Origin: Halobacillus_A sp043497005
Lineage (GTDB): Bacteria; Bacillota; Bacilli; Bacillales; Halobacillaceae
DNA length: 64,000 bases
Direction: 5' to 3'
Assembly (NCBI RefSeq): GCF_043497005.1
Contig: NZ_JBIEKE010000001.1
Coordinates: 1,458,756-1,522,755, forward strand
Shown here: in pieces, positions 1-7,903 of the stretch
How the letters are laid out: each line of letters begins with the position of its first letter
Numbering within the stretch: position 1 is the stretch's first letter
Translations under genes and position numbers: made by a program
The notes under the pieces: model-generated
What the model was told of the DNA's origin: nothing
What the model saw: only the letters and a program-made list of their open reading frames with translations
Databases searched by the model: none

Positions 1-1008
1 TATGCAAATCTTGAGCCTTCTTTAAAAGAACAAGGAGTTATTTTCACTGATATTCAATCGGCACTTCGTGACCATAGTGATTTAGTGGAAAAATATTATA
101 TGACTGACGCGGTACACGTCGATGAGCATAGATTAACAGCCTTGCATGCAGCCCTTATGAATGGTGGAATCTTCTTATATGTACCGAAGAATGTAACGAT
201 TGAAGAACCTCTTCAAGCTATTTTCTGGCAAGAAGACCCGGAAGCAGCGTTAGTGAATCACGTGCTAGTGGTAGCAGAAGAAAATAGTTCTGTTACGTAT
301 GTGGAGAACTATACTTCCAACAATAAGAATGAAAAAACATCTGCCAATAATGTCACAGAAGTCTTTGCTAAAGCAGGCTCTAAAATTTCATTTGGCGCTG
401 TAGATAACTTTGAAGCAGGTACAACCGTTTACGCTAACCGTCGTGGTATTACTGATCGTGACGCAACGATCGAATGGGCGCTTGGTCAAATGAATGAAGG
501 CGATACTGTATCTGAAAACATTACTCATCTTATTGGTGATAATTCACATTCCAATGCCAAAACAGTTGCTATTGGTAAAGGTGCTCAAAAGCAGAACTTT
601 ACGGCAAACATTACTCACTTTGGAAAAGGTTCCGATGGATATATTCTCCAACACGGTGTGATGAAAGATAAATCTACTGGTATTTTTAATGGAATTGGAA
701 AAATTGAACATGGTGCAGCAAAATCCAATGCAGAACAAGAATCACGTGTATTGATGTTAAGTAAGGATGCTCGGGGTGATGCTAACCCAATATTACTGAT
801 TGATGAGGACGATGTAACGGCTGGTCACGCCGCTTCCGTTGGACGTGTTGATCCAATGCAGCTCTTTTATCTAATGAGCCGTGGAATCTCTCAATTTGAA
901 GCTGAGCGCTTAATTATTCATGGATTCTTAGCACCTGTCGTAAACCAATTGCCAATTGAAGCTGTAAAACAACAGCTTAGACAATTGATTGAAAGGAAAG
1001 TATATTAA
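1..1008 (+). CDS. sufD: Fe-S cluster assembly protein SufD (5' truncated by window)
   Basis: SufD pairs with SufB and the ATPase SufC in the cytosolic SUF scaffold that builds Fe-S clusters. The frame is open from base 1, so the true start and roughly 100 N-terminal residues lie outside the window; 335 residues are visible. The GTG at 85 is internal, because the family sequence continues upstream of it. The C-terminal part carries the SufBD beta-helix core and the terminal helix region around LFYLMSRGISQFEAE, which is shared with SufB at 2691-4088. The stop codon overlaps the sufS start by one base, which indicates translational coupling. sufC is expected just upstream of the window. Confidence 0.95.
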   Translation, partial: YANLEPSLKEQGVIFTDIQSALRDHSDLVEKYYMTDAVHVDEHRLTALHAALMNGGIFLYVPKNVTIEEPLQAIFWQEDPEAALVNHVLVVAEENSSVTYVENYTSNNKNEKTSANNVTEVFAKAGSKISFGAVDNFEAGTTVYANRRGITDRDATIEWALGQMNEGDTVSENITHLIGDNSHSNAKTVAIGKGAQKQNFTANITHFGKGSDGYILQHGVMKDKSTGIFNGIGKIEHGAAKSNAEQESRVLMLSKDARGDANPILLIDEDDVTAGHAASVGRVDPMQLFYLMSRGISQFEAERLIIHGFLAPVVNQLPIEAVKQQLRQLIERKVY

Positions 1009-2228
1009 TGGATGTAAAAGCCGTTCGTGATGCTTTCCCTATTCTGCATCAGGAAGTTAATGGACATCCTCTCGTTTATCTAGATTCTTCTGCAACTTCT
1101 CAAAAGCCAAATCAGGTTATTGAGAAGTTGGAAGAATATTACCGAGGCTACAACTCGAATGTGCACCGTGGTGTTCATTCACTTGGCACAAAAGCAACAG
1201 ATGAATATGAAGGTGCTCGTGAGAAAGTTAGACGATTTATTAATGCTGAAAGTACTCAGGAAGTAATTTTTACTAGAGGTACGACAACTGCTATTAATAC
1301 AGTTGCAGCAAGCTATGGGCGTGATAACTTGCAAGAAGGTGATGAGATTGTCATCACTCCAATGGAGCATCATAGTAATATTATTCCTTGGCAGCAAATT
1401 GCTAAAGAAACAGGAGCTTCTTTAAAATATATGCCATTACAGGCTGACGGCACCATTTCTTTAGACGATGCAGAGAATACAATTACCGATCAAACGAAAA
1501 TTGTAGCAATCATGCAAGTTTCAAATGTATTAGGAACGATTAATCCTATTAAAGAACTTGGAACAATTGCTCATAAACACGGTGCAGTTATTCTCGTTGA
1601 TGGAGCGCAAAGTGCCCCTCACATGAAAATTGATGTGCAAAATATGGATTGTGATTTTTATGCCTTTTCAGGTCACAAGATGTGTGGTCCTACAGGAATC
1701 GGGGTACTCTATGGTAAACGCTCACTTCTTAAAGAAATGGAACCTGTAGAGTTTGGGGGAGAAATGATTGATTTCGTCAACCTGTATGATTCTACATGGA
1801 AAGAACTGCCCTGGAAATTTGAAGGTGGTACGCCCATTATCGCTGGCGCAGTCGGCTTAGGGGCAGCGATTGATTTCTTGACAGAAATCGGATTGGAAGA
1901 AATAGAAGCGCATGAACACAAGCTCGCTCAGTATGCTCAACAAAAAATGAGTGAAATTGAAGGACTTACGATTTATGGACCTAAAGAAAGAGCTGGGTTA
2001 GTTACTTTTAATATATCTGATGTTCATCCGCATGATGTGGCTACTGTTCTAGATGCTGAAGGTATTGCAGTCCGAGCCGGGCATCACTGTGCACAGCCGC
2101 TCATGAGATGGTTAGATGTTACAGCGACGGCAAGAGCGAGCTTCTATTTGTATAACACAGAAGATGATATTGATCGCCTCGTCCAAGGACTACAAACAAC
2201 AAAGGAGTATTTTGGCGATGTCTTTTAA
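1008..2228 (+). CDS. sufS: Cysteine desulfurase SufS
   Basis: This PLP enzyme of the group II (SufS/CsdA) cysteine desulfurases removes sulfur from L-cysteine and passes it as a persulfide to SufU. The product is 406 residues, normal for the family. The PLP lysine sits in SGHKMCGPTG (about residue 224). The catalytic cysteine is in RAGHHCAQP at residue 361. The ATG overlaps the sufD stop by one base, and the 3' end overlaps sufU by 11 bases, so the genes are translationally coupled. Identity is secure. Confidence 0.97.
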   Translation: MDVKAVRDAFPILHQEVNGHPLVYLDSSATSQKPNQVIEKLEEYYRGYNSNVHRGVHSLGTKATDEYEGAREKVRRFINAESTQEVIFTRGTTTAINTVAASYGRDNLQEGDEIVITPMEHHSNIIPWQQIAKETGASLKYMPLQADGTISLDDAENTITDQTKIVAIMQVSNVLGTINPIKELGTIAHKHGAVILVDGAQSAPHMKIDVQNMDCDFYAFSGHKMCGPTGIGVLYGKRSLLKEMEPVEFGGEMIDFVNLYDSTWKELPWKFEGGTPIIAGAVGLGAAIDFLTEIGLEEIEAHEHKLAQYAQQKMSEIEGLTIYGPKERAGLVTFNISDVHPHDVATVLDAEGIAVRAGHHCAQPLMRWLDVTATARASFYLYNTEDDIDRLVQGLQTTKEYFGDVF

Positions 2229-2658
2229 TAACTTAGATACGCTGTACCGCCAAGTTATCATGGATCACTACAAGAATCCTCGTAACCGTGGGGCTGTAGA
2301 AGGCGATCATTTGACAGTTGATATGAATAACCCTACATGCGGAGACCGCATCCAATTGCAGCTTCAAGTCGAAGACAATGTAGTTCAAGATGCAAAATTT
2401 GATGGAGAAGGATGTTCAATCAGCATGTCGTCCGCTTCCATGATGACGCAGGCAATAAAAGGTAAGTCAGTTGATGATGCGCTTAAAATGTCACGTATTT
2501 TTTCTGATATGATGTTGGGTAATGAGGTAGATGATGATAACCTTGACTTAGGGGACATCGAAGCCCTGCAAGGAGTTGCTAAGTTTCCCGCTAGGATAAA
2601 GTGTGCGACATTAGCATGGAAGGCTATGGAGAAAGGCGTTGACGAAGAGGAAGCGTAA
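2218..2658 (+). CDS. sufU: Zinc-dependent sulfurtransferase SufU
   Basis: SufU accepts persulfide sulfur from SufS and delivers it to the SufBCD scaffold. I chose ATG 2218, giving 146 residues, because AAAGGAG lies a normal distance upstream and the protein then begins MSFNNLDTLYRQVIMDHYKN, as in the family. A longer in-frame extension inside sufS is not credible. Zinc ligands are visible at Cys41 and Asp43 (PTCGD), in EGCS and in IKCATLAW. It overlaps the end of sufS. It is IscU-like in fold but is the Gram-positive SUF type by context. Confidence 0.95.
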   Translation: MSFNNLDTLYRQVIMDHYKNPRNRGAVEGDHLTVDMNNPTCGDRIQLQLQVEDNVVQDAKFDGEGCSISMSSASMMTQAIKGKSVDDALKMSRIFSDMMLGNEVDDDNLDLGDIEALQGVAKFPARIKCATLAWKAMEKGVDEEEA

Positions 2659-2690
2659 TTGCTTGATATACCAAAAGGAGGTATTTAACA

Positions 2691-4088
2691 ATGGCTAAAA
2701 AAGCGCCAGAAGTTGGAGAGTACCAATACGGGTTTCATGAAAAAGATGTCTCTATTTTCCGTACTCAAAAAGGTTTAACGAAAGAAGTTGTTAAACAAAT
2801 TTCTGATTATAAAGAAGAACCAAAGTGGATGCTTGATTTCCGCTTGAAAGCATTAGAACAATTCTATAAAATGCCTATGCCTCAATGGGGCGGCGATCTT
2901 TCAGAACTGAACTTTGACGATATTACGTATTACGTAAAACCTTCAGAGCGTTCTGAACGTTCTTGGGATGAAGTTCCTGAAGAGATTAAGAATACGTTTG
3001 ATCGCCTGGGTATTCCAGAAGCTGAGCAGAAGTATCTTGCAGGTGTCTCTGCCCAATACGAATCTGAAGTTGTGTATCACAACATGGAGAAGGATCTAGA
3101 AGATCTAGGTGTCGTGTTTAAGGATACGGATACCGCCCTTAAAGAAGACGAAGAGATTTTCAAAGAATATTTTGCAAAAGTAATTCCAGCTTCGGATAAT
3201 AAATTCTCAGCACTGAACTCTGCTGTATGGTCTGGCGGTTCATTCATCTATGTACCAAAAGATACAAAAGTGGAAACACCGCTGCAGGCTTATTTCAGAA
3301 TTAATTCTGAAAACATGGGACAATTTGAGCGTACGCTTATCATTGTAGATGAAGGAGCATCTGTTCACTATGTGGAAGGTTGTACAGCACCAACGTATTC
3401 TTCAAGCTCACTACACAGTGCAGTTGTTGAAATCTTCGTGAAGAAGAATGCCTACTGCCGATATACAACAATTCAAAACTGGGCCAACAATGTTTATAAC
3501 CTTGTTACAAAACGTGCGGTTGCTGATGAAAATGCAACAATGGAATGGGTAGATGGTAACTTAGGTTCCAAACTTACGATGAAATACCCAGCTGTTATTC
3601 TTAAGGGTGAAGGAGCACGAGGAATGACACTTTCCATCGCGCTTGCAGGTAAGGGACAGCACCAAGACGCTGGGGCTAAAATGCACCACTTAGCACCTAA
3701 TACGTCTTCTACAATCGTTTCTAAATCCATTTCTAAACATGGTGGTAAAGTTACGTATCGTGGAATTGTTCAATTTGGTCGTAAAGCAGAAGGAGCACGC
3801 TCGAACATCGAATGTGATACCCTTATTATGGATAATAAGTCTACTTCAGATACTATTCCTTATAATGAAATTATGAATGAAAATATTTCATTAGAACACG
3901 AAGCCAAAGTTTCAAAAGTGTCTGAGGAACAGTTATTCTATCTTATGAGTAGAGGTCTTTCTGAGGAAGAAGCTACAGAAATGATCGTTATGGGCTTTAT
4001 TGAGCCGTTTACAAAAGAGCTACCAATGGAATATGCTGTAGAAATGAACCGTCTGATTAAGTTCGAGATGGAAGGTTCTATTGGCTAA
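2691..4088 (+). CDS. sufB: Fe-S cluster assembly protein SufB
   Basis: This is the scaffold subunit of SufBCD, on which nascent clusters form. The product is 465 residues with an AAAGGAGG site before ATG 2691. The N-terminal region (about 1-130) is SufB-specific and is followed by the beta-helix core. Its C-terminal region, LFYLMSRGLSEEEATEMIV, is paralogous to the same part of SufD. It is the last gene of the suf operon, which ends at the strong hairpin immediately downstream. Confidence 0.96.
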   Translation: MAKKAPEVGEYQYGFHEKDVSIFRTQKGLTKEVVKQISDYKEEPKWMLDFRLKALEQFYKMPMPQWGGDLSELNFDDITYYVKPSERSERSWDEVPEEIKNTFDRLGIPEAEQKYLAGVSAQYESEVVYHNMEKDLEDLGVVFKDTDTALKEDEEIFKEYFAKVIPASDNKFSALNSAVWSGGSFIYVPKDTKVETPLQAYFRINSENMGQFERTLIIVDEGASVHYVEGCTAPTYSSSSLHSAVVEIFVKKNAYCRYTTIQNWANNVYNLVTKRAVADENATMEWVDGNLGSKLTMKYPAVILKGEGARGMTLSIALAGKGQHQDAGAKMHHLAPNTSSTIVSKSISKHGGKVTYRGIVQFGRKAEGARSNIECDTLIMDNKSTSDTIPYNEIMNENISLEHEAKVSKVSEEQLFYLMSRGLSEEEATEMIVMGFIEPFTKELPMEYAVEMNRLIKFEMEGSIG

Positions 4089-4104
4089 TAGACACAAAGG
4101 TGAA

Positions 4105-4136
4105 ACGTACAGGCGCATGCCGCCTGTACGTTTTTT
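4105..4136 (+). terminator. Rho-independent terminator of suf operon
   Basis: Perfect 11-bp arms (ACGTACAGGCG and its complement) around CATGC are followed by six T residues, 17 bases after the sufB stop. Confidence 0.95.
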
Positions 4137-4216
4137 ATTTATAAAAAGGCAAGATGAATTTCGCATAGTAATCATGATACTATAATATTATCTTATATAT
4201 AGTTAGAAGGCTGAAT

Positions 4217-5032
4217 ATGTTAATTGTATTTTCTTTGTTAATTGGTTTTATTACTGCATTTATAGGCAGCATAGCTGGACTAGGTGGCGGGGTAATTCTC
4301 GTTCCAGTTCTATTATTTTTAGGAGATCAGCTTGATTCCTTTCAATGGGTTTCACCTCAAACAATTGTGGGAATTTCACTCGTCGTAATGATTTTTACTG
4401 GTCTTTCTTCTGCTCTATCATACTTGAAGCATAAAAGAGTCGATTTAAAGCTAGGTTTAGTTTTAATGGCTGGAAGTATTCCTGGAGGTATATTCGGTTC
4501 ATGGCTTAATCAGTTTTTCCAAACGGATGGATTTGCATTATTGTTTGGAATCGTCATGATTGCCGTATCATTAGTGTTTTTCCTGCCAAGAGATAGTACA
4601 AAAGCAACTCCTTTTAATAAAGGTCTTTCTCGAGAAAAAGAAATACATGGACAAACTTTCTTTTATCGAGTGCCTATTATTACAAGTGTCCTATTTGCAT
4701 TTGGTGTTGGAGTTCTTTCTGGACTCCTAGGGATCGGAGGCGGCTCATTAATCGTTCCAGCTTTGATTTTACTATTTAAGATTCCACCGCATATTGCGAC
4801 GGCTACATCTATGTTTATGATCTTTTTTGCAAGTATTACTAGCTCAGCTACTCACGTTTACTTAGGCCATGTAGAATGGGCCCATACCTTATTATTTATC
4901 CCGGGTGCTTATTTAGGAGGCTCAGTGGGAGCGATTGTTAATCGTCAACTCAATAGTCAAACTGTAGAATGGTTCTTAAGAATATTGCTTATATTAATTG
5001 GCATACGACTAATTTGGCAAGGCATCGGATAA
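4217..5032 (+). CDS. yunE: TauE/SafE (TSUP) family membrane permease, YunE-like
   Basis: This is a predicted eight-helix inner-membrane transporter of the TSUP family, whose members move sulfite, sulfonates or related organic anions. The 271 residues form two repeats: an N-terminal half starting with the glycine-rich GSIAGLGGGVILVP and a C-terminal half with the matching GLLGIGGGSLIVPA. AGAAGG precedes ATG 4217. The position directly after suf and before a YunD-like gene matches B. subtilis yunE. The substrate is unknown; the sulfur context is suggestive only. Confidence 0.85.
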   Translation: MLIVFSLLIGFITAFIGSIAGLGGGVILVPVLLFLGDQLDSFQWVSPQTIVGISLVVMIFTGLSSALSYLKHKRVDLKLGLVLMAGSIPGGIFGSWLNQFFQTDGFALLFGIVMIAVSLVFFLPRDSTKATPFNKGLSREKEIHGQTFFYRVPIITSVLFAFGVGVLSGLLGIGGGSLIVPALILLFKIPPHIATATSMFMIFFASITSSATHVYLGHVEWAHTLLFIPGAYLGGSVGAIVNRQLNSQTVEWFLRILLILIGIRLIWQGIG

Positions 5033-5043
5033 GGAGAATGAAA

Positions 5044-6432
5044 ATGAAGGAGAAGATTTTTCTTTATTATACGAGCGACCTACATAGTCATTTTGAAAAT
5101 TGGCCTCAAATTGTAGGTTATTTTAACAAAAAAATAAAAAAACATAAACAAAAAGAGGAAACGTTCTGGCTTCTTGATAACGGAGACCATGCAGATCGTT
5201 TTCATCCTATAACTGAAGGTCTCATGGGGAAAGGGAATGTAGAGCTTCTCAATGAGGCAGGTTACAGTTTTGCGACTTTAGGTAACAATGAAGGAATTAC
5301 ACTTTCCTATTATGATCTTTATCACCTTTATGATGAGGCAAAGTTTCAAGTATTATGTGCAAATTTACGTTCAATGGAAGGTCGCCAGCCCAAATGGCTG
5401 TGTCCTTATACGATTAAAACTACGCCATTAGGGACAAAGGTGGCTGTAATAGGGTTAACAGCTCCGTTTGAAACTTTCTACCGGCTGTTAGGCTGGGAGA
5501 TCCAGCCTCCGTTTGAAACGCTAAATCGCTATTATGATGAAATAAAAGAGCAAGCCGATATTTTTATACTTCTCTCTCACTTAGGGATTCATGATGATGA
5601 AGAGATGGCACGGAAGTTTCCTGAAATTGATGTTATAATCGGCGGTCATACACATCATTTGTTTCAAAATGGAGAACTGTATGGCGAGACCATTCTAACA
5701 GCAGTGGGTAAACATGGAACCCATCTTGGTGAAGTCTTCTTAGAGTGGGATCATGATTCAAATCGGTTATCTAAGAAAGAAGCTTATGCAGTATCAACAG
5801 AAAATTTAATGAAAGATGAGGATGTCACTGAAGACGTGGAGACTATGAGAACTAGAGCCTTGCAGTATTTACAAACAAGCGTGACTACGCTGGAAAAATC
5901 GCTGTCGGTAGCATGGTTTAAGCAGACGCTTCTTATGAGACGTCTGACAGAAGAATTACAGGCTTGGACGCAATCCGATGTCGGGATGCTTAATTCAGGT
6001 GTGTTACTTGATCATTTAAATCAAGGGAAGATTACGTATGAAGACATCCATCGCATTTGTCCACATCCCATGAATCCTTGTAAAGTAGAAGTAACTGGGG
6101 ATGAATTGCTTGAAATCATTAGGGTAGGTCATACTAAAAAACTTACTGAGATCCGTTTAAAAGGACTTGGGTTTCGCGGGGAAGTAATAGGGAAGATGGT
6201 CTTTACAGGGGTTGAAATTCAAACCGTTATGAGTAAGGATGGAGAAGAAAGAGTTCGAAAAGTAACGATAAATGGAGCGCCAATAGACCGAAACCATGTT
6301 TATACATTAGGCACCGCAGATACGTTTACTTTCGGACGCCTATTTCCAGAAATTGCTTATGCCAAAAGTAAAAAATACTTTATGCCGGAGCTCTTAAGGG
6401 ATGTCCTTGCGAAAGCAATACAAAAAATTTAA
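5044..6432 (+). CDS. yunD: Metallophosphoesterase / 5'-nucleotidase-like protein YunD
   Basis: This predicted bimetal phosphoesterase of the UshA/5'-nucleotidase type has 462 residues. The N-terminal calcineurin-like domain shows DLHSH, the LGNNE metal-site motif and GGHTHH (about residue 200). A C-terminal 5'-nucleotidase domain follows. I chose ATG 5044 because AAGGAG (5031-5036) lies seven bases upstream; an ATG at 5038 is too close to that site. No signal peptide is visible, so it should act in the cytoplasm. It lies 11 bases after yunE and is probably co-transcribed. The substrate is not determined by sequence. Confidence 0.88.
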   Translation: MKEKIFLYYTSDLHSHFENWPQIVGYFNKKIKKHKQKEETFWLLDNGDHADRFHPITEGLMGKGNVELLNEAGYSFATLGNNEGITLSYYDLYHLYDEAKFQVLCANLRSMEGRQPKWLCPYTIKTTPLGTKVAVIGLTAPFETFYRLLGWEIQPPFETLNRYYDEIKEQADIFILLSHLGIHDDEEMARKFPEIDVIIGGHTHHLFQNGELYGETILTAVGKHGTHLGEVFLEWDHDSNRLSKKEAYAVSTENLMKDEDVTEDVETMRTRALQYLQTSVTTLEKSLSVAWFKQTLLMRRLTEELQAWTQSDVGMLNSGVLLDHLNQGKITYEDIHRICPHPMNPCKVEVTGDELLEIIRVGHTKKLTEIRLKGLGFRGEVIGKMVFTGVEIQTVMSKDGEERVRKVTINGAPIDRNHVYTLGTADTFTFGRLFPEIAYAKSKKYFMPELLRDVLAKAIQKI

Positions 6433-6465
6433 CTTACTTTTTATATTGATACCAAGAGAAATACT

Positions 6466-6489
6466 AGCTGCCTAAGAGCAGCTTTTTTA
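6466..6489 (+). terminator. Terminator after yunD
   Basis: A six-bp stem (AGCTGC / GCAGCT) is followed by a T-run. Confidence 0.8.
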
Positions 6490-6522
6490 TTTTGTATACA
6501 AAAGTGAACGAATATAAACCTT

Positions 6523-6592
6523 CTCGAGGTAACACCTATACACAGCTAAAGGCAACCCTGGGATTGGGTATAATAGAAGATCCCACCTCGAG
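6523..6592. other. Structured inverted repeat in the yunD-yunB gap
   Basis: CTCGAGGT (6523-6530) and ACCTCGAG (6585-6592) are perfect inverted arms enclosing 54 bases. Smaller hairpins can form inside, for example CCT/AGG arms around 6535-6552, and GGGAT with ATCCC. The shape resembles a closed junction RNA such as a riboswitch aptamer or small RNA, but I match it to no family I know. yunB starts 120 bases downstream. Confidence 0.45.
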
Positions 6593-6711
6593 TCGTAACG
6601 TCTATTCTTGTTTCTGATTTTCAACGTATCTGCAGGCTGTCTCATAACTTTATTAAGTTAGTTTTAAACGCCTTTTATTGATCATATAGATAGGTCAGGA
6701 GGGGTTGTTTA

Positions 6712-7485
6712 ATGGGGAAAATCAGGGCGAATCCACCCTCATTTGGTAAGCGGATATTATGGACGATCATCTTCTTTATTTTATTTACAGGGATATGTTT
6801 AGTGGTAATTGACCGGGGGATCACTCCTACGTTAGAGGAAATTGCAGAAACGAAAGCCCAGCAGCTGGCAAGAGATGCGATTAATGAAGCAGTGAGCAAG
6901 CAGATATCCGAGGAGTTGCAGTTCGATGATTTAATAAGAATGGAAAAAGACAATGACGGAAATATTGTGTACATGGGCTGGAATTCTGTTGTAGTCAATA
7001 GAACGTTACGAAATACTACATTAAGAGTCCAGAATTTTTTGAAACGAATGGAGTTGAATGAACTTCCCCTTGAAGACACTTCATTAGAAGCCGATATTTT
7101 CCCTAATGAAGAGACTAGCGAAGAACTAGGTGAAGAACCAGCTACTCTTATTGAAATCCCGGTTGGTTTAGCTACAAATAATTCAATTCTTTCTAATCTT
7201 GGTCCCAAAATACCAGTACAGTTACGAGTTATAGGTGATGTTCAGTCAGAGTTTAAGAACGAAATAACGGAATATGGTATAAATTCTGCCCACTTCCAGT
7301 TGTCGATTAATTTTACTGTTAGCTTACGTGTTGTTATCCCCTTCTCTACTGAAACTACAACAGTGGTTAATGATATTCCAATTGATTCAAGCACAATTAT
7401 GGGAGAAGTTCCCCAGTTTTTTAATGAAACTGGTGATGCAGGAAAATCACCAACATTTTCTTATCCTATGGACCCCTTGCAATAA
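6712..7485 (+). CDS. yunB: Sporulation protein YunB
   Basis: YunB is a membrane-anchored protein needed for normal spore formation in B. subtilis; its molecular activity is unknown. The product here is 257 residues, the usual length. One N-terminal membrane helix (about 15-35) is followed by an extracytoplasmic domain with the family's TLEEIAETKAQQLARDAINE segment and C-terminal beta-rich part. AGGAGGGG precedes ATG 6712. The last codons overlap the -35 of the lysine riboswitch promoter. The yunC gene that neighbours yunB in B. subtilis is not present here. Confidence 0.9.
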   Translation: MGKIRANPPSFGKRILWTIIFFILFTGICLVVIDRGITPTLEEIAETKAQQLARDAINEAVSKQISEELQFDDLIRMEKDNDGNIVYMGWNSVVVNRTLRNTTLRVQNFLKRMELNELPLEDTSLEADIFPNEETSEELGEEPATLIEIPVGLATNNSILSNLGPKIPVQLRVIGDVQSEFKNEITEYGINSAHFQLSINFTVSLRVVIPFSTETTTVVNDIPIDSSTIMGEVPQFFNETGDAGKSPTFSYPMDPLQ

Positions 7486-7505
7486 CGATGGCCAACTGTT
7501 AGAAT
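7477..7505 (+). promoter_or_regulatory. SigA-type promoter of lysine riboswitch transcript
   Basis: TTGCAA (7477-7482), a 17-base spacer and TAGAAT (7500-7505). The -35 lies inside the last codons of yunB, and the L-box starts about 30 bases downstream. Confidence 0.65.
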
Positions 7506-7536
7506 GTGAAAGAATTAAATATGCGTGACCTTATCA

Positions 7537-7720
7537 GATCGGTGAGGTAGAGGCGCAGGCTTCATCAGTATTCAGTGGGAGTAGGACAGCTAAGATCACG
7601 TGAAGAAAGGGGAGACCTGCCGAAGTTTCTTTGAGTCGTCAGCTCTTATAAACTGGTATATGTCTGAATAAGAGATATACTGTCATGCAAGCTTTTTAGG
7701 TGCATGGTGCGCTACTGATC
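7537..7720 (+). promoter_or_regulatory. Lysine riboswitch (L-box)
   Basis: The conserved L-box landmarks appear in order: GGTGAGGTAGAGGCGC, AGTATTCAGTGGGAG, GAAGAAAGGGGAGA, CTGCCGAAG and GCATGGTGCGCTACTG. The outer stem closes with GATC at 7537-7540 and 7717-7720. A hairpin terminator follows at 7749. High lysine should therefore stop transcription before the NhaC-family gene at 7904. Recognition is by motif, and I consider it secure. Confidence 0.95.
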
Positions 7721-7748
7721 GAAATGGAGGATAATCAAATTGCTATAA

Positions 7749-7783
7749 AAGCAATGATAGGTTATTTTCTATCATTGCTTTTT
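7749..7783 (+). terminator. Regulatory terminator of the lysine riboswitch
   Basis: Twelve-bp perfect arms (AAGCAATGATAG and complement) with an 8-base loop are followed by TTTTT. The hairpin lies between the aptamer and the controlled gene, as expected for transcription attenuation. Confidence 0.9.
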
Positions 7784-7903
7784 CGTATGCCGGAAAAAAC
7801 CATCCCTTTTTTTGGCCTGCAGCTCTCCAGAGTCCCTCATTTGCCCCAGTAGACTTCCATACCGCCTAATCTCATCAAAAGATTTACGGAAGGGGAACCA
7901 CAC

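Noticed and set aside
6523..6592. Assignment of the yunB upstream structure to a c-di-GMP, c-di-AMP, preQ1 or T-box RNA
   Set aside because: Conserved core sequences of those families were looked for and not found, so it is left unassigned.
6675..7208. Long minus-strand open frame opposite yunB
   Set aside because: It is antisense to a well-supported gene, with serine-rich low-complexity content and no ribosome site.
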